From: Spongilla lacustris
Taxonomy: Eukaryota > Porifera > Demospongiae > Spongillida > Spongillidae
DNA length: 64,000 nt
Direction of reading: 5' to 3'
Assembly (NCBI GenBank): GCA_949361645.1
Contig: OX442428.1
Location: 7,848,964 to 7,912,963 of the forward strand
In this document: in pieces, positions 11,737 to 22,965 of the stretch
How positions within the stretch are numbered: the stretch's first letter is position 1
Layout of the letters: every line of letters starts with the position of its first letter
Made by a program: the position numbers and the translations under genes
Notes under the pieces: model-generated
The model's input: only the letters and a program-made list of their open reading frames with translations
Told to the model about the DNA's origin: nothing
Database searches by the model: none

Positions 11737-13274
11737 TTAATCCATATTTAATCTCTCTTCTTTCGTAAATTCTGTATTCTTGCTTAGACTAAGGGCCAGG
11801 CTGTATTCTCCAACACTTTCATTTTGGAGTGCTTCAACTAAGGCTTCTGTGGTTGGGTATGTCTTGCTTTTGGGCGGGGCCCACTTAAGCCACGCCCCAA
11901 GCATCTCTTCAAAGTAGTCCCGCTGGCCCGTGAGGCCTCCTTTGGGAACAATGGATGACAACTCGTTGTGCTTGAAGCCCAGAACCCTCCCAATGTTCCT
12001 CCACTGGGGATGGGCAGAACCGACTACAGTAAATAATTCATCCAGATCGGTGGGCTTTAAGCGGTGTGGGCCTGTGGAAGAAAACACACACTCTCCACAT
12101 AAGGACCACAGCAACCACACAACAGACCACACCTCCTTTAGGTACTTTCGGCGGTGGTGGATGGATCTCTACATAGAAGTGAAGATCACATGATGAAGAT
12201 GATCACATGGTGAAGAAGATCACATGATGAAGATCACATGATGAAGATGATCACATGGTGAAGAAGATCACATGGTGAAGAGGATTCCAATAACACAGAG
12301 CACCTAATATACCTACCCATAATGCCTGCACACAGAGCTAATTCACTAGCTAATATAAACTAACAAAATGCAATGCATTGTGTAAGAGCGTTCATGATGA
12401 AAATTAATGACTCAAAATCTCCCAACTTTTACATCACAGCAACGGTAATCATAAATATATCACACACCCTAAACAGGCTTCATCAATTGCTGTCTAAGAA
12501 CAACCTTGTATTTAAAGCAACATATGTAAGCAATCCAACTTTATAAAACCCTCTGAAGGAAAATGCATGGGCTGTTGTTGCTGCATGCCTAAAGAGGTCA
12601 TTAATGCAGTGTCCAATATAGTTGAAGTTTGGCAGAAATACCAGAAACCTGTGCGGGCTGTATGTGAAAGAAATCCGGGTCAGAACCAGCCACACGTGCT
12701 TTGTTTAACTGTAATAACACCAACCCTAGTTGGGACCTTCGCATCAAGCCATCTTATACCGAGTGTGGGTTATTATCGCATATGATCACACAATGCTATC
12801 AGATGAGGCACATGTACCCGACCTTCCGCCAAAACGCGAGGGTCGGGCTAACAACCCTACATTCTAATTAGCGCCTCTGCTGTTGGCTACAGTGGCTGAA
12901 AACAGGACCCCGTGCAGTGCGGGACGTGAAGTATACTCCTCTCTTGTATTTTAACTCTATCGATCGGTCGCACACCGGTTATTTTCTCACTCACCTTTTT
13001 CCGCGCAATTATACTTCTTCCTAACATCTCTGGCCAGTCCACCCTCCCCAATAGTATCCAAAGCATCGGCAAGAGTATCCGCCGAGGATTTATCTGACTT
13101 CATCCAACGCTTCAACGTCTCTTCTAAGCATCGCTCAACATCATGTGGGTGGTTCTTTTCTATAATATCCACTTCCTTAATTTCCAGCTGGTTAGCTAGT
13201 GGCCTCCATTTAGGGCTGGCAAGACGCAACGCGCCCAAAAGATATTTTAGTTCTTTTTCATCCAGTTGAGTCAT
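11737..13274 (-). CDS. Two-Death-domain protein (gene DD1)
   Basis: Exon 1 is 12995-13274 and exon 2 is 11737-12071, joined in phase 1, giving 204 aa. Residues about 1-92 form one Death domain (DEKELKYLLGAL, PKWRPLANQL, then ERCLEETLKRWM). Residues about 96-195 form a second, more diverged one (DLDELFTVVG, HPQWRNIGRVLGF, YFEEMLGAWLKW). Death domains are homotypic interaction modules in apoptotic and innate immune complexes, in the cytosol. There is no enzyme, TIR, CARD or membrane part, so this is an adaptor-like or decoy-like product. It is divergent from the single-domain gene at 13403 with only 128 bp between starts. The intron (12072-12994) contains a short GA/CATG repeat and half of a dispersed repeat (12762-12855). 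The domain call is strong; the function is inferred. Confidence 0.82.
12186..12287. repeat. Short tandem repeat, gatgaagatcacatg-type
   Basis: Irregular tandem copies of a 15-18 bp unit with cacatgatgaagat and cacatggtgaagaa variants lie in the DD1 intron. Confidence 0.8.
12762..12855. repeat. Dispersed repeat, copy 1
   Basis: The segment with gagtgtgggttattatc, gctatcagatg and ccaaaacgcgagggtcgggc matches, on the opposite strand, the segment at about 56998-57120. It ends in a small inverted pair (cccgaccttc and gagggtcggg). It is probably a short interspersed or MITE-type repeat. Confidence 0.5.
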
Positions 13275-13402
13275 CCTTTTAAGCTTTTGGCGCGGTATAT
13301 ATATACAAAAAAAAAAACACTAAGAATTAGGGCGTGGCGCAATATTATCCTTTAATGTTTTAAATTTTTACATCTTTTCGGTCTGGGTACGAGACTAAGG
13401 AA
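13275..13402. promoter_or_regulatory. Likely bidirectional promoter, DD1/DD2
   Basis: Only 128 bp separate the divergent start codons of two Death-domain genes. The segment holds tatatatata near 13297-13307, an A run, and AT-rich sequence. A shared promoter is inferred from spacing; no transcript data were used. Confidence 0.4.
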
Positions 13403-13678
13403 ATGGCACTTGAAGAAAGGGACTTAAAGCTTTTGATTAATGAACTGGTGGATGTAAGCCACAAATGGAAGGAGATCGGGCGCCATCTTGGAGTGACGGG
13501 GCTCGAGGTGATTGAGTACAACCACCCGGGCGATGCTGTCAAGTGCCTAGAAGCGATGCTGAAGAGATGGCTGAGCAACGACGAGGAATCATCTTGGGGC
13601 AAAGTGGTTAGAACCCTGGAAGCGGTGCAAGAAGAACCGAGGGCGCGGGAGCTTGGACTGAAATATTTGGCGCATTAA
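13403..13678 (+). CDS. Single Death-domain protein (gene DD2)
   Basis: An intronless 91-aa ORF is almost entirely one Death domain: ERDLKLLINELVDVSHKWKE, then IGRHLGV, YNHPGDAVKCLEAMLKRWL, and a C-terminal helix ending YLAH. It is close to the first domain of DD1 in length and in the HKWKEIGRHLG / ECCLE..LKRW pattern, so the pair arose by inverted duplication. A free-standing Death domain could bridge or block receptor-adaptor assemblies in the cytosol. The start is the Met right after the divergent promoter; no in-frame upstream Met is close. Confidence 0.8.
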   Translation: MALEERDLKLLINELVDVSHKWKEIGRHLGVTGLEVIEYNHPGDAVKCLEAMLKRWLSNDEESSWGKVVRTLEAVQEEPRARELGLKYLAH

Positions 13679-13714
13679 ATACAGGTTGTATTCATGGGAA
13701 TGCATACATCTGTA

Positions 13715-14004
13715 CCCCTACCCCACCCTCGCCCCCTACCCCACCCTCACTCCCCCTACCCCACCCTCACCCCCTACCCCACCCTCGCCCCCCTACCCCA
13801 TCCTTGCCCCCTACCCCACCCTCGCCCCCCCTACCCCACCCTCGCCCCCTACCCCACCCTCGCCCCCCCTACCCCACCCTCGCCCCCCCTACCCCACCCT
13901 CGCCCCCCCTACCCCACCCTCGCCCCCCCTACCCCACCCTCGCCCCCTACCCCACCCTCGCCCCCTACCCCACCCTCGCCCCCCCTACCCCACCCTCACC
14001 CTCT
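13715..14004. repeat. Minisatellite, 18-20 bp (taccccaccctcgcccc)
   Basis: About 15 tandem copies start just after the DD2 stop, with one or more extra C in many units. Pro-rich frames through it are artefacts. Confidence 0.95.
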
Positions 14005-14198
14005 TATAAAGCAGCGTACTTTGCTGTACATGCCAGACTGAATTTAACCCTTCCCCTAGCATAGGAGTCACCCCTGACACCTGTCTGTAAATGCCAAGCT
14101 TGTGTGTGTATAGCTTGAAATTGTGTATCACATAATTAATCATAGCTAACCCACTGACTTCTAAGATCAGTATCTTTAAGTGGGGACAATGCATGTAG

Positions 14199-14326
<128 letters not shown>

Positions 14327-14672
14327 TAGACTGGTAAATATCTGATTTGTATCCATAGTAACATGGTATACCGCTCCTTTGACCTCTGTATCACTGACAA
14401 GTCCAGGTCCATAGCTCATTCATGTCGAGTGATCTTCATCCAACAACCAGGCACCACTCATCCTACATGCATGTATATTACTATGCATAGTACACAAGAA
14501 TATTTGGTCCATACATGACATGAAGTGCCATACACTTAAAACACAGGCACGATGTTTCTGCATGCACATACGCCATGCAAGTCATTAACCCTGCAAATTT
14601 TAGGTTTAAGATAATCCACACATGCAGAACGGTTCTTTGCTGAGCACTCTCATTAACAGATGCCACTCTTAC

Positions 14673-15835
14673 AGAATGTGTAACTGTGTTCTGTGCTGTC
14701 AGGCCAGCAGGGAGACAGTCACAGTGGCCAGCAGGGAGATAGTCACAGTGGCCAGCAGGGAGATAGTCACAGTGGCCAGCAGGGAGACAGTCACAGTGGC
14801 CAGCAGGGAGACAGTCACAGTGGCCAGCAGGGAGATAGTCACAGTGGCCAGCAGGGAGACAGTCACAGTGGCCAGCAGGGAGATAGTCACAGTGGCCAGC
14901 AGGGAGATAGTCACAGTGGCCAGCAGGTAGATAGTCACAGTGGCCAGCAGGGAGATAGTCACAGTGGCCAGCAGGGAGATAGTCACAGTGGCCAGCAGGG
15001 AGATAGTCACAGTGGCCAGCAGGGAGATAGTCACAGTGGCCAGCAGGGAGATAGTCACAGTGGCCAGCAGGGAGACAGTCACAGTGGCCAGCAGGGAGAC
15101 AGTCACAGTGGCCAGCAGGGAGACAGTCACAGTGGCCAGCAGGGAGATAGTCACAGTGGCCAGCAGGGAGATAGCCACAGTGGCCAGCAGGCAGGGAGAT
15201 AGTCACAGTGGCCAGCAGGGAGATAGTCACAGTGGCCAGCAGGGAGATAGCCACAGTGGCCAGCAGGCAGGGAGATAGTCACAGTGGCCAGCAGGGAGAT
15301 AGTCACAGTGGCCAGCAGGGAGATAGTCACAGTGGCCAGCAGGGAGATAGTCACAGTGGCCAGCAGGGAGATAGTCACAGTGGCCAGCAGGGAGATAGTC
15401 ACAGTGGCCAGCAGGGAGATAGTCACAGTGGCCAGCAGGGAGATAGTCACAGTGGCCAGCAGGGAGATAGTCACAGTGGCCAGCAGGGAGATAGTCACAG
15501 TGGCCAGCAGGGAGATAGTCACAGTGGCCAGCATGCAGGGAGATAGTCACAGTGGCCAGCAGGCAGGGAGATAGTCACAGTGGCCAGCAGGGAGATAGTC
15601 ACAGTGGCCAGCAGGGAGATAGTCACAGTGGCCAGCAGGGAGACAGCCACAGTGGCCAGCAGGGAGATAGTCACAGTGGCCAGCAGGGAGACAGTCACAG
15701 TGGCATCTCCAATGCTGGGCACCACAATCTTCACTATGCCAGGAATCACTGTAATGACATAGCTACTAGGGATTCCCCCTGAGGTCGCATGAGTACAGTT
15801 AATGACAAGTGTTTGCCCATCTGCGCTGGGGGGAT
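14673..15835 (-). pseudogene. FN3 exon split by a 24-bp minisatellite
   Basis: On the minus strand a CACACAG acceptor at 15836 opens an FN3-like reading: DPPSADGQTLVINC, HATSGGIPSSYVITV, then GDATVTVS. The other end of the domain (LTAQNTVTHS followed by a GTAAGA donor) lies about 1 kb further on, at 14673-14702. Between them sit about 41 copies of a 24-bp unit. In the entry frame the unit reads LLATVTIS, continuing the ATVTVS strand of the domain, so the array seems to have grown from the exon itself. Four units carry 4 extra bases (near 15190, 15268, 15534 and 15562), shifting the frame and giving a TGA after the second. I therefore call it disabled. Neighbouring exons were not found with confidence. 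Confidence 0.6.
14701..15712. repeat. 24-bp minisatellite, about 41 copies
   Basis: The unit is gccagcagggagatagtcac plus agtg, with a T/C variant (gata/gaca) alternating irregularly and four 28-bp variants containing an extra cagg or atgc. The low divergence suggests recent expansion. Confidence 0.97.
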
Positions 15836-15964
15836 CTGTGTGGTGTGAGGCGTGTACAGGACATGTAGTGTGTCAACAACAGGTGCATTACATCATAATT
15901 ACTGAATTACATCATCATTAGTGGCAGTGCATTAATTGGTTGCCTCTTGTTCTGTATCTGAATC

Positions 15965-16002
<38 letters not shown>

Positions 16003-16499
16003 TGAAGAACACAGTAAAGTAACGAAATGCTTCATTACATAATTTGCATGAGGGGACTAGATACATATAGTACATGTACTGATTAAACCTATAGGTACTG
16101 GACAAGTTATAGTGCACTTCTTGCTTTATATATTGCGTACCTAATATGGACAATCCTAATGAGGTACTAGTGGTGCTACCACCGCTCCATTCAGTGAAGT
16201 GGACCAGTGGGAGGAACCCGATTGGTGGCTTCAAATGATCTGCGTGCATCAGTTCTGCCTTGCTTTCGCAGACTGAGTAAGCAGAACGGAGTTGGAAGAG
16301 TAGCTAGAATGCTCCAATTGGTCACAGCTAGTACCTTGAACATCACTACCACAGGTACACTGCTTGTAGAGTTTGGACACACAGTTGAAGAGGATAGTGA
16401 ACTGTCATTGCAGGGTGTACATGTGAGTCAGGAGTGATTCTGTTTAAAGCACACCATAATTCAATTACTTGCTGGATGCACAATTTATATACTCACAGA

Positions 16500-18281
16500 T
16501 GCAGACCTGCCAACTGTGCTTTGATAACTTGTATGAGCTTGGGCATGATTTTGCAGGAGAATGGGCAATTTTAGGGTTGTAATGATGATAAACTTTCCGC
16601 TTTGGAACTACCTACATTAACTCTTTGGATGCCATGCAAGTTAATACATGTATGCACACAACCGTTATATGGATTCTACCATGACAATGTAAATAAAACT
16701 TGAAGTGTGGACCTTCATGATGCATGCATGCTTGCAAATAGTTACTACACTTGTAAAGTTACTAGTACATGACATCTGTAGTAATTATGTTATTATTCAA
16801 GACCACATTAATTATTCAGATGTCTGCACTAATTCATCACTCCATTTATTTACTCCAAGAACAGGAATGTGTATCCCACATAAATACCAGATCACTCCAT
16901 CTCCATCTGCCTTTAGCCAGTTCATAATTGGGTTGTAACAACACAAGATGTGCTTACACCCCCAGTGCCCCACTTATAGGTTTATGGATTCAGCATCTAC
17001 ATGGCTGGTTACATGCATGTTAGTATATTGCACTGACTTGCATGCATGCATGCAATTTACGTAAACAACAGATGATTATATGGTTGTGTGAGAATGCATG
17101 AATATGTATACACACTTGGCGTTCAAAAAGTTAACATAGCAGCGCACTACTCTATCACAGGTGATGATTAAAAGGCCACTACTTTCAAATTAATATATAG
17201 TTTACGTATAACAAGCAAGTTTTAACTAAATACACAATCAACATCGGCGCAAGTCTATCAACTCTATGGTTAAACGAAGACAGAAGTAATAAAATGACAC
17301 CACATCCCCGAGAAACGCGGGGAAATTTGGAGGCATCGTGGATATTGGATATTCCCTCCTATGGTTGTTTGGTTGAAAGCTCACCCGTTTGTAAAGAGTA
17401 ATTTTTTTGGAATGGTCTTTTATAAATGACTTCCTGTTGCATGAAAAGGTCAAACCGGGACATAGTTTTTTGATGTGGAAAATGCCCTCGGGTACACTTT
17501 TCGGGGTCATGTTTCCCACCACCTTGAGTATTACTGCATTAAACATTGGTTACACAACTATAGGAAGGTGCATCATTTTTTTTTTCAAACAAGCCAAAGC
17601 TTCTATTGTACTCATTTTGCAGCAGTAAATTAGAAGACATTTTCGCTCGCGGTAGGCAGGGGGCGTGGTCCTTCCATTCAAACTGCCAGCGGAGGCAAGT
17701 TTTGCAAGTTTAACGAACAAATTCAGTCTGTACCTGCCTGGATAGAGTCATGGTATGTTATTTAGTAAGACAGGAAGAAAGATTCTTGAAGTCTGCTCAC
17801 GCAACTGACAATCCACTGGCGGCAATCTCATATCACTCCTACCTTGAGAGATGATTACATGTATTTTACTTAGAGCCTCAATTTCACATACAATTTTTGT
17901 AACTTTAGAAAGAATATGTTCTTTAAAAGTCGATCTGTACCATTCAACTATGCAATGACGTTTTGAGCCAATCACTGCAATCAGTAGTATATCTGCTTGA
18001 GATGCAAAAAAAAAAAAGAATCTGCATGCCTCATAATGGTGCATGTAGTGAAATCTCTATGCACTCGCAATTCTTTCTAGAGGGAATAAATCGTTTTTCA
18101 GTCTGCCCCCAAAATTTCCCCGCGTTTCTCATGGTCCTGTCATGGATGCGGTGTTAAAATATTTCTGCAAAGACGTAGACGGATATGCGTGAGAATGGAC
18201 ATGGCTAGCGGGAGTGCGCCGTGAGAGTGACTGTAAATCCGTGAGTCTCCCGCGAAATGCGTAAGAGTTGGCAGGTCTGCA
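16500..18281. mobile_element. Non-autonomous DNA element with 16-bp TIRs
   Basis: The ends TGCAGACCTGCCAACT and AGTTGGCAGGTCTGCA are perfect inverted repeats. A second inverted pair lies inside (gagaaacgcggggaaattt near 17310 and its complement near 18108). No transposase ORF is visible, and no clear target duplication lies next to the TIRs. The interior is AT-rich and holds no gene I can support. Confidence 0.6.
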
Positions 18282-19478
18282 AATGTATGAATATATAGGA
18301 GCACTGACGGATCGGCCAGGATTTTGTTTTAGGGGGGTGGGGTCCTAGTCTCGTACCCAAACGTATAGGAGGGCAGCGGCGCGGCAAGGGCGGCAAGAAC
18401 ACGCGTCCCTCGGCCTCCCATCGACCGCTGTGCAACTTTAGTCCCATGGCCTAACACATAGCATATATAACTGCGTTGTAACAGATATAATACGACAAGA
18501 ATTGTCAGACTTTCCTGTAGTCTCACAAACCATTGTATATCGATTCGTTGAATCACGCGTGTCTATACTATGGATGTACAATAGTGAATGAAATTATTAT
18601 TTATTCTTTATATGTTGGTCAGCCGAACATCACTTATAATCACCTTTTGTTACATGCTCCTCTGCCAATCCTTTCTCGTCCCATAACTGGCTTAACGCAG
18701 GACGGCCTACTGAAATTTATTATTAGAGTATCACGCGATGAAAGATCTCTATAGCGACCCGGCAGTCTGTTGACATTGACCTATGTCAAGATGACATTTC
18801 AGAATACGCCAGTAAGCACCGTGCATTATATATTAGCGCTGTCTGACGTATCTACTCTTTTAAAACTATATAAGAGCAGTTGTTGTTCAATGAAAGTACC
18901 GGGGTTATGAGTGCGCTTATACATAAAACTGGGGGGGGGGGGGGGGGGGGAGTTAAGAGATTAACTTCGATATTGCATGCAGACAATAGGTGTTATCGTG
19001 GAGAGCTGCAGCACACTGTTCACAGGAGGGCACGTGCCACGTCCCTAAAAAGAGTCATGAAAACTATGGCTAAAAATAAGACTGAGTCCATTTTCTGCAA
19101 CTTCTTTCTTACAACGAAGTAAACCTTACTGCGTTTATTTTTATCACCACTCCATCTCTACATGTAAATCTAATCTCCATAGTACATCAATCCATTGCAT
19201 ACATGCACGTGCACAACTTAGCGATTAGTCCATTCCCTTGACACATGCTGGTCACCGTATTTTTAAAGTTGATAAGATCAGGAAAAGCTATCCGGCAGGG
19301 AGCGTACACAACGTTTGAAAGCACAGAACAAGACAAGTGATTTTTGATAGACATGTGGCTATCTTTATATAGCCGGTAAAAAAAAAAAAAAAATAGCCGC
19401 GGAACCTTACAAAAAATTAAATTGTAGGGCATTTGGAGAAAATAGAATTAACTATTACTTGAGGTTTGCGTTGCATAC
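17000..19478. other. Stretch without a supported gene
   Basis: This contains the right part of the TIR element (to 18281), a poly-G run at 18931-18950, and a poly-A/T run at 19380-19393. Open frames are short and show no domain. Confidence 0.6.
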
Positions 19479-20696
19479 ATGCAGTTTACATGTATTCCGG
19501 CTGTGGTGAGACGATTCAATTTGCTCTCCTCCCCCTTGTTCAATAGATCCTTCTCGTTATCACATCAGCAGCCTTTATTGTCCAAGGTACAGATCTTGTT
19601 ATACTTGTTCATTGATCACACATTTGCTGAAACAATACTAATGAATATGAGGTGTAGTAAATCTCTAATCTAATTTGAACAATTCAACAGAATGATAGAT
19701 GCATGCCCTCCTCATATGTGACAATTTCTGCTCCTCCAAGTCTGTAGTGACTTGCTCATGTGAGGAAACTCCCAACACATACAACAAGACCGTGTGGAAG
19801 TTCACTAATGGGACACAGAACTTCTGCAACATCACTCTCAACCAAACACCAAACACGTGCAATGCCACCTGTCTAATCTTCCCTGTGACTACTCCACCCT
19901 GCACATTAACAAGACTGGTAGCTATCTAAATGGTATACAAATCGACTGTATGTCTCCAGATGGTACCTCATACGGTGGTATTGGATTTTCCACAAGTAAG
20001 TTATTGAGCCAATTCAGTGCTAATGTGTGATATGTGTGTGATATGTGTGATAACCCCTTTCAGTTGTGCCCAAAACGATTGAATAACGTACTATAATTTC
20101 ATATGCAGTGGATTAAATTATTATTAATGTAGTATTAGTTTTTCTTATCATACAAAAACATGTCTTCCTTGCTGTTTTTATAGCACTGTTGCTTTAAAAA
20201 ATGAACTTGTAAGGAAATGTTTTTTGTTCATCAAAGCATTGCACGACTCAGTATTGTAATCGGATCTGGGGTGTAATGGAGTAACAGCCCATGCATTCAC
20301 ATATTGATGTGCTTATCCAATGGATTACGGTGTGCTGCATGGGAATATTACACCATTCCATCTGCATGTGTCTGCATGAAAATGCAATTCAGTTTGATGA
20401 TTGCAGAATTAGTGTTTTCGAGGTAAGAGTACAAGTCAAGTTTGGAAAGCTAGCCAGAATTTATTTATTTTGAAGTAAAACAAGCAAGCTGTCTGGATGT
20501 GTCTTCAAAGAACTGAGAATACATCATACATTATACCTTCAGTTTTATGATACTATTGGTACATTGTTTTTTATAAGAGCAGTACTGACTTCCATCTGTG
20601 ATACTATTTAAAATCTGAAAGTAACTGAATTGTTTTGTTGTTTTGCCATCTAATACTTCTTGTGTTGACCTGCCTGCTAGCAAGGGTGTGATGGTC

Positions 20697-20698
20697 TC

Positions 20699-20729
<31 letters not shown>
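20697..20729. repeat. Poly-C tract
   Basis: About 31 C lie in the intron just before the FN3 exon of copy C, followed by a pyrimidine-rich stretch that may serve its 3' splice site. Confidence 0.9.
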
Positions 20730-20732
<3 letters not shown>

Positions 20733-21603
20733 CCTTCCAGTTGTATTCCTAGGCTACTGTAGTATATTTGGTATCATCATCTTGGGTGTGTGTCCATCTC
20801 TACAGCTGCTCCAGGTATTCCTACAGTAACCATGACCACATCATGCATAAACAGCCAGCCATCAGCAACCCTACAAATGCTTCCTTCTAATGGTGGCATT
20901 CCCACAAACTACACAGTCAGCTATGGCCCCAGTGGTGGTGCCATCACATCAGCTGTGGCGACCCCTTCTAGTAATGGAGCAGCAACCTACACCTTCACAT
21001 ATGGCATGAATGTTATGTACGCTGCTACTGTGATGGCCATCACCTGTGCTGGGAATGCTACTAAATCAGTTACTATTCCAGCTTTTACATGTAAGAATTA
21101 ATGTGGAAAACAATGTGCTTAGATACTGCTGCCATGGTGAGTTATGACTGCAGCATAAAATATTATTTTGTGAAATGGGTACATTATTGAAAGTGAACCA
21201 GCAAACATAGCGAATGTTCTATAAATAAACCGATAAATAGAACAATTTTCTGCTGTAGATATTACAAGACCAGGCATTCTTCAATGTTTAAAAACTTGTT
21301 GTGGTTCAACTTACAAATAGCCCATGCAATAGTGTGTTAGGTTTTATTAAGTTTTGTTTTTTTTCCTGGTTTTATAATGTGACTTTTTTCTTCTCCACAT
21401 ACAGGTGGTGGTGAATCAATAGGTATGCCAAAGATGCTATTCCAGAATTGGGGCAGTTTATTGGGGTGGTACTTCACAGAATAAGCAGAAGGGTGATGTT
21501 TGCCGTTAATTGCATAGCTAATTAACTATTTAGTGCATTAATAACTGTGGCAAGTAACTTAAATTCATGGTATTGACAGTGGGGAGGTTGGAGCAGTTAG
21601 AGG

Positions 21604-22719
21604 TAGGGTGTGTAACCGGTTATCAGGTTATTCGGGTTATTCGGATATTCGCAAAAACCTATCCGCTCGAATAGTGATTTAGCATTACTCGGAAAAATCG
21701 ATTATTGGATTTGTTCTATTCGAAATAACCGGTTTGTGAATCTCCATTCGGAGGTACTTAGGTATTCGTCGTCCGCATCGACAATTCGCTCATTATTCGA
21801 ATACATTTTTATGACGATATCCGGATACGCGTTTACGATATTACATGTACGACAATAATTACTTCTAATTTAAAGTTATAACGTCACTGCTGTTACTATA
21901 AATATATACGTGGGGACGAGATCAAATACGGGCAGTAATTCGAACTACATGTAGCCAAAAGAGATCTCTCTCTTCACGTGTCATGGCGACGGATAGCTCC
22001 AGCTACAAATCAAAGTCAGTTCGCTTAGTGTATTTTGAACCAGCTGGCTTCTTGCATCAATCTCTCTGAGCTGATGTTGCCGCGATCGTACTAAGGCCTA
22101 CTTAGTTACTAGTATTTTCAAAACTCGCGATGGTAAAATGGAGGCTGCATGGCTGGTAGTGCGTAAACGTCATCTGTGGTTCTATTCTGTTGGCATCAAG
22201 TGTGATGTGTACATCTGTAGACTGTAGGTACTGGTAAAGCTCAGCGTGGCCACGCTAACTTAGGTCGGGACACGCCCAACTAGGTATGTGGTTAGGCCAA
22301 GCGATTTAGGCCTATGTAGGTAGCTGTGGTTGTGTGCTGAGTGCATCTGGTGTGATGTGGGTAGCTGTGGATGCATGCTGAGGGTACTGATCTGGTGTAA
22401 TGTGGATAGTTGTAGTAGGGCATCTGGTGTGATGGGGTAGGTGTGTTTGTGTGCTGAGGGTATCTGGTGTGATGTGGGTAGCTGTAGGAGGGTCTCTGGT
22501 GTGATGTGTACATTTAGGTGGCTCAATGAGCAGAAAACCTGAATAACCTAGGTATTCGGCTGGCAAATTGTCAAAACCTATTCGGAAAAATCGATTTTTA
22601 TTTTTCAAGTATTCGGAAAAATCGATTTTCAGATCCAGAAAAACCTGAAAAATCGATTAGTGTTTTAAAAGTATTCGGAAAAATCGATTTTCATTATTCA
22701 GGGGAGGTTACACACCCTA
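21604..22719. mobile_element. hAT-like non-autonomous transposon with 8-bp TSD
   Basis: The terminal inverted repeats are perfect over 14 bp (TAGGGTGTGTAACC). They are flanked on both sides by the same 8 bases, GTTAGAGG (21596-21603 and 22720-22727), the target-duplication length of hAT elements. The interior has repeated ttcggaaaaatcgatttt-type segments at both ends and a tandem block (22310-22520) of a unit containing gcatctggtgtgatgtggg. No transposase is present. It is inserted in the last intron of copy C. Confidence 0.88.
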
Positions 22720-22814
22720 GTTAGAGGAGCATAAAAATCCAAACCCTATAGACTATGAAAAATTAACACACGATTTTATGCACAGAAATATTTTAGCACA
22801 ACATAATAATTATG

Positions 22815-22965
22815 GTATAAGGTGTAGGTTGCTGCTCCATTACTAGAAGGTATCGCCACAGCTGATGTGATGGCACCACCACTGGGGCCATAGCTGACTG
22901 TGTAGTTTTTGCTGGACATAATGTAGTCATGGTTACTGTAGGAGTATATCAAGCAGCTGCACACA
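22815..22965 (-). pseudogene. Inverted, internally deleted copy of the copy-C FN3 exon
   Basis: The minus strand reads NYTVSYGPSGGAITSAVAIP and SSNGAATYT, nearly identical to 20908-20995 on the plus strand. Upstream it has the actacagtaaccatgac-type start of the same exon, with about 60 bases missing between. It lies in an intron of the gene it came from, so the primary transcript would contain complementary segments of roughly 90 bases. Confidence 0.75.

Noticed and set aside
14693..15574. Possible collagen-like or silk-like repeat protein (GQQGDSHS units, plus strand)
   Set aside because: The antisense reading joins to FN3 sequence at both ends, while the plus-strand frame has no start, signal peptide or flanking exon support.
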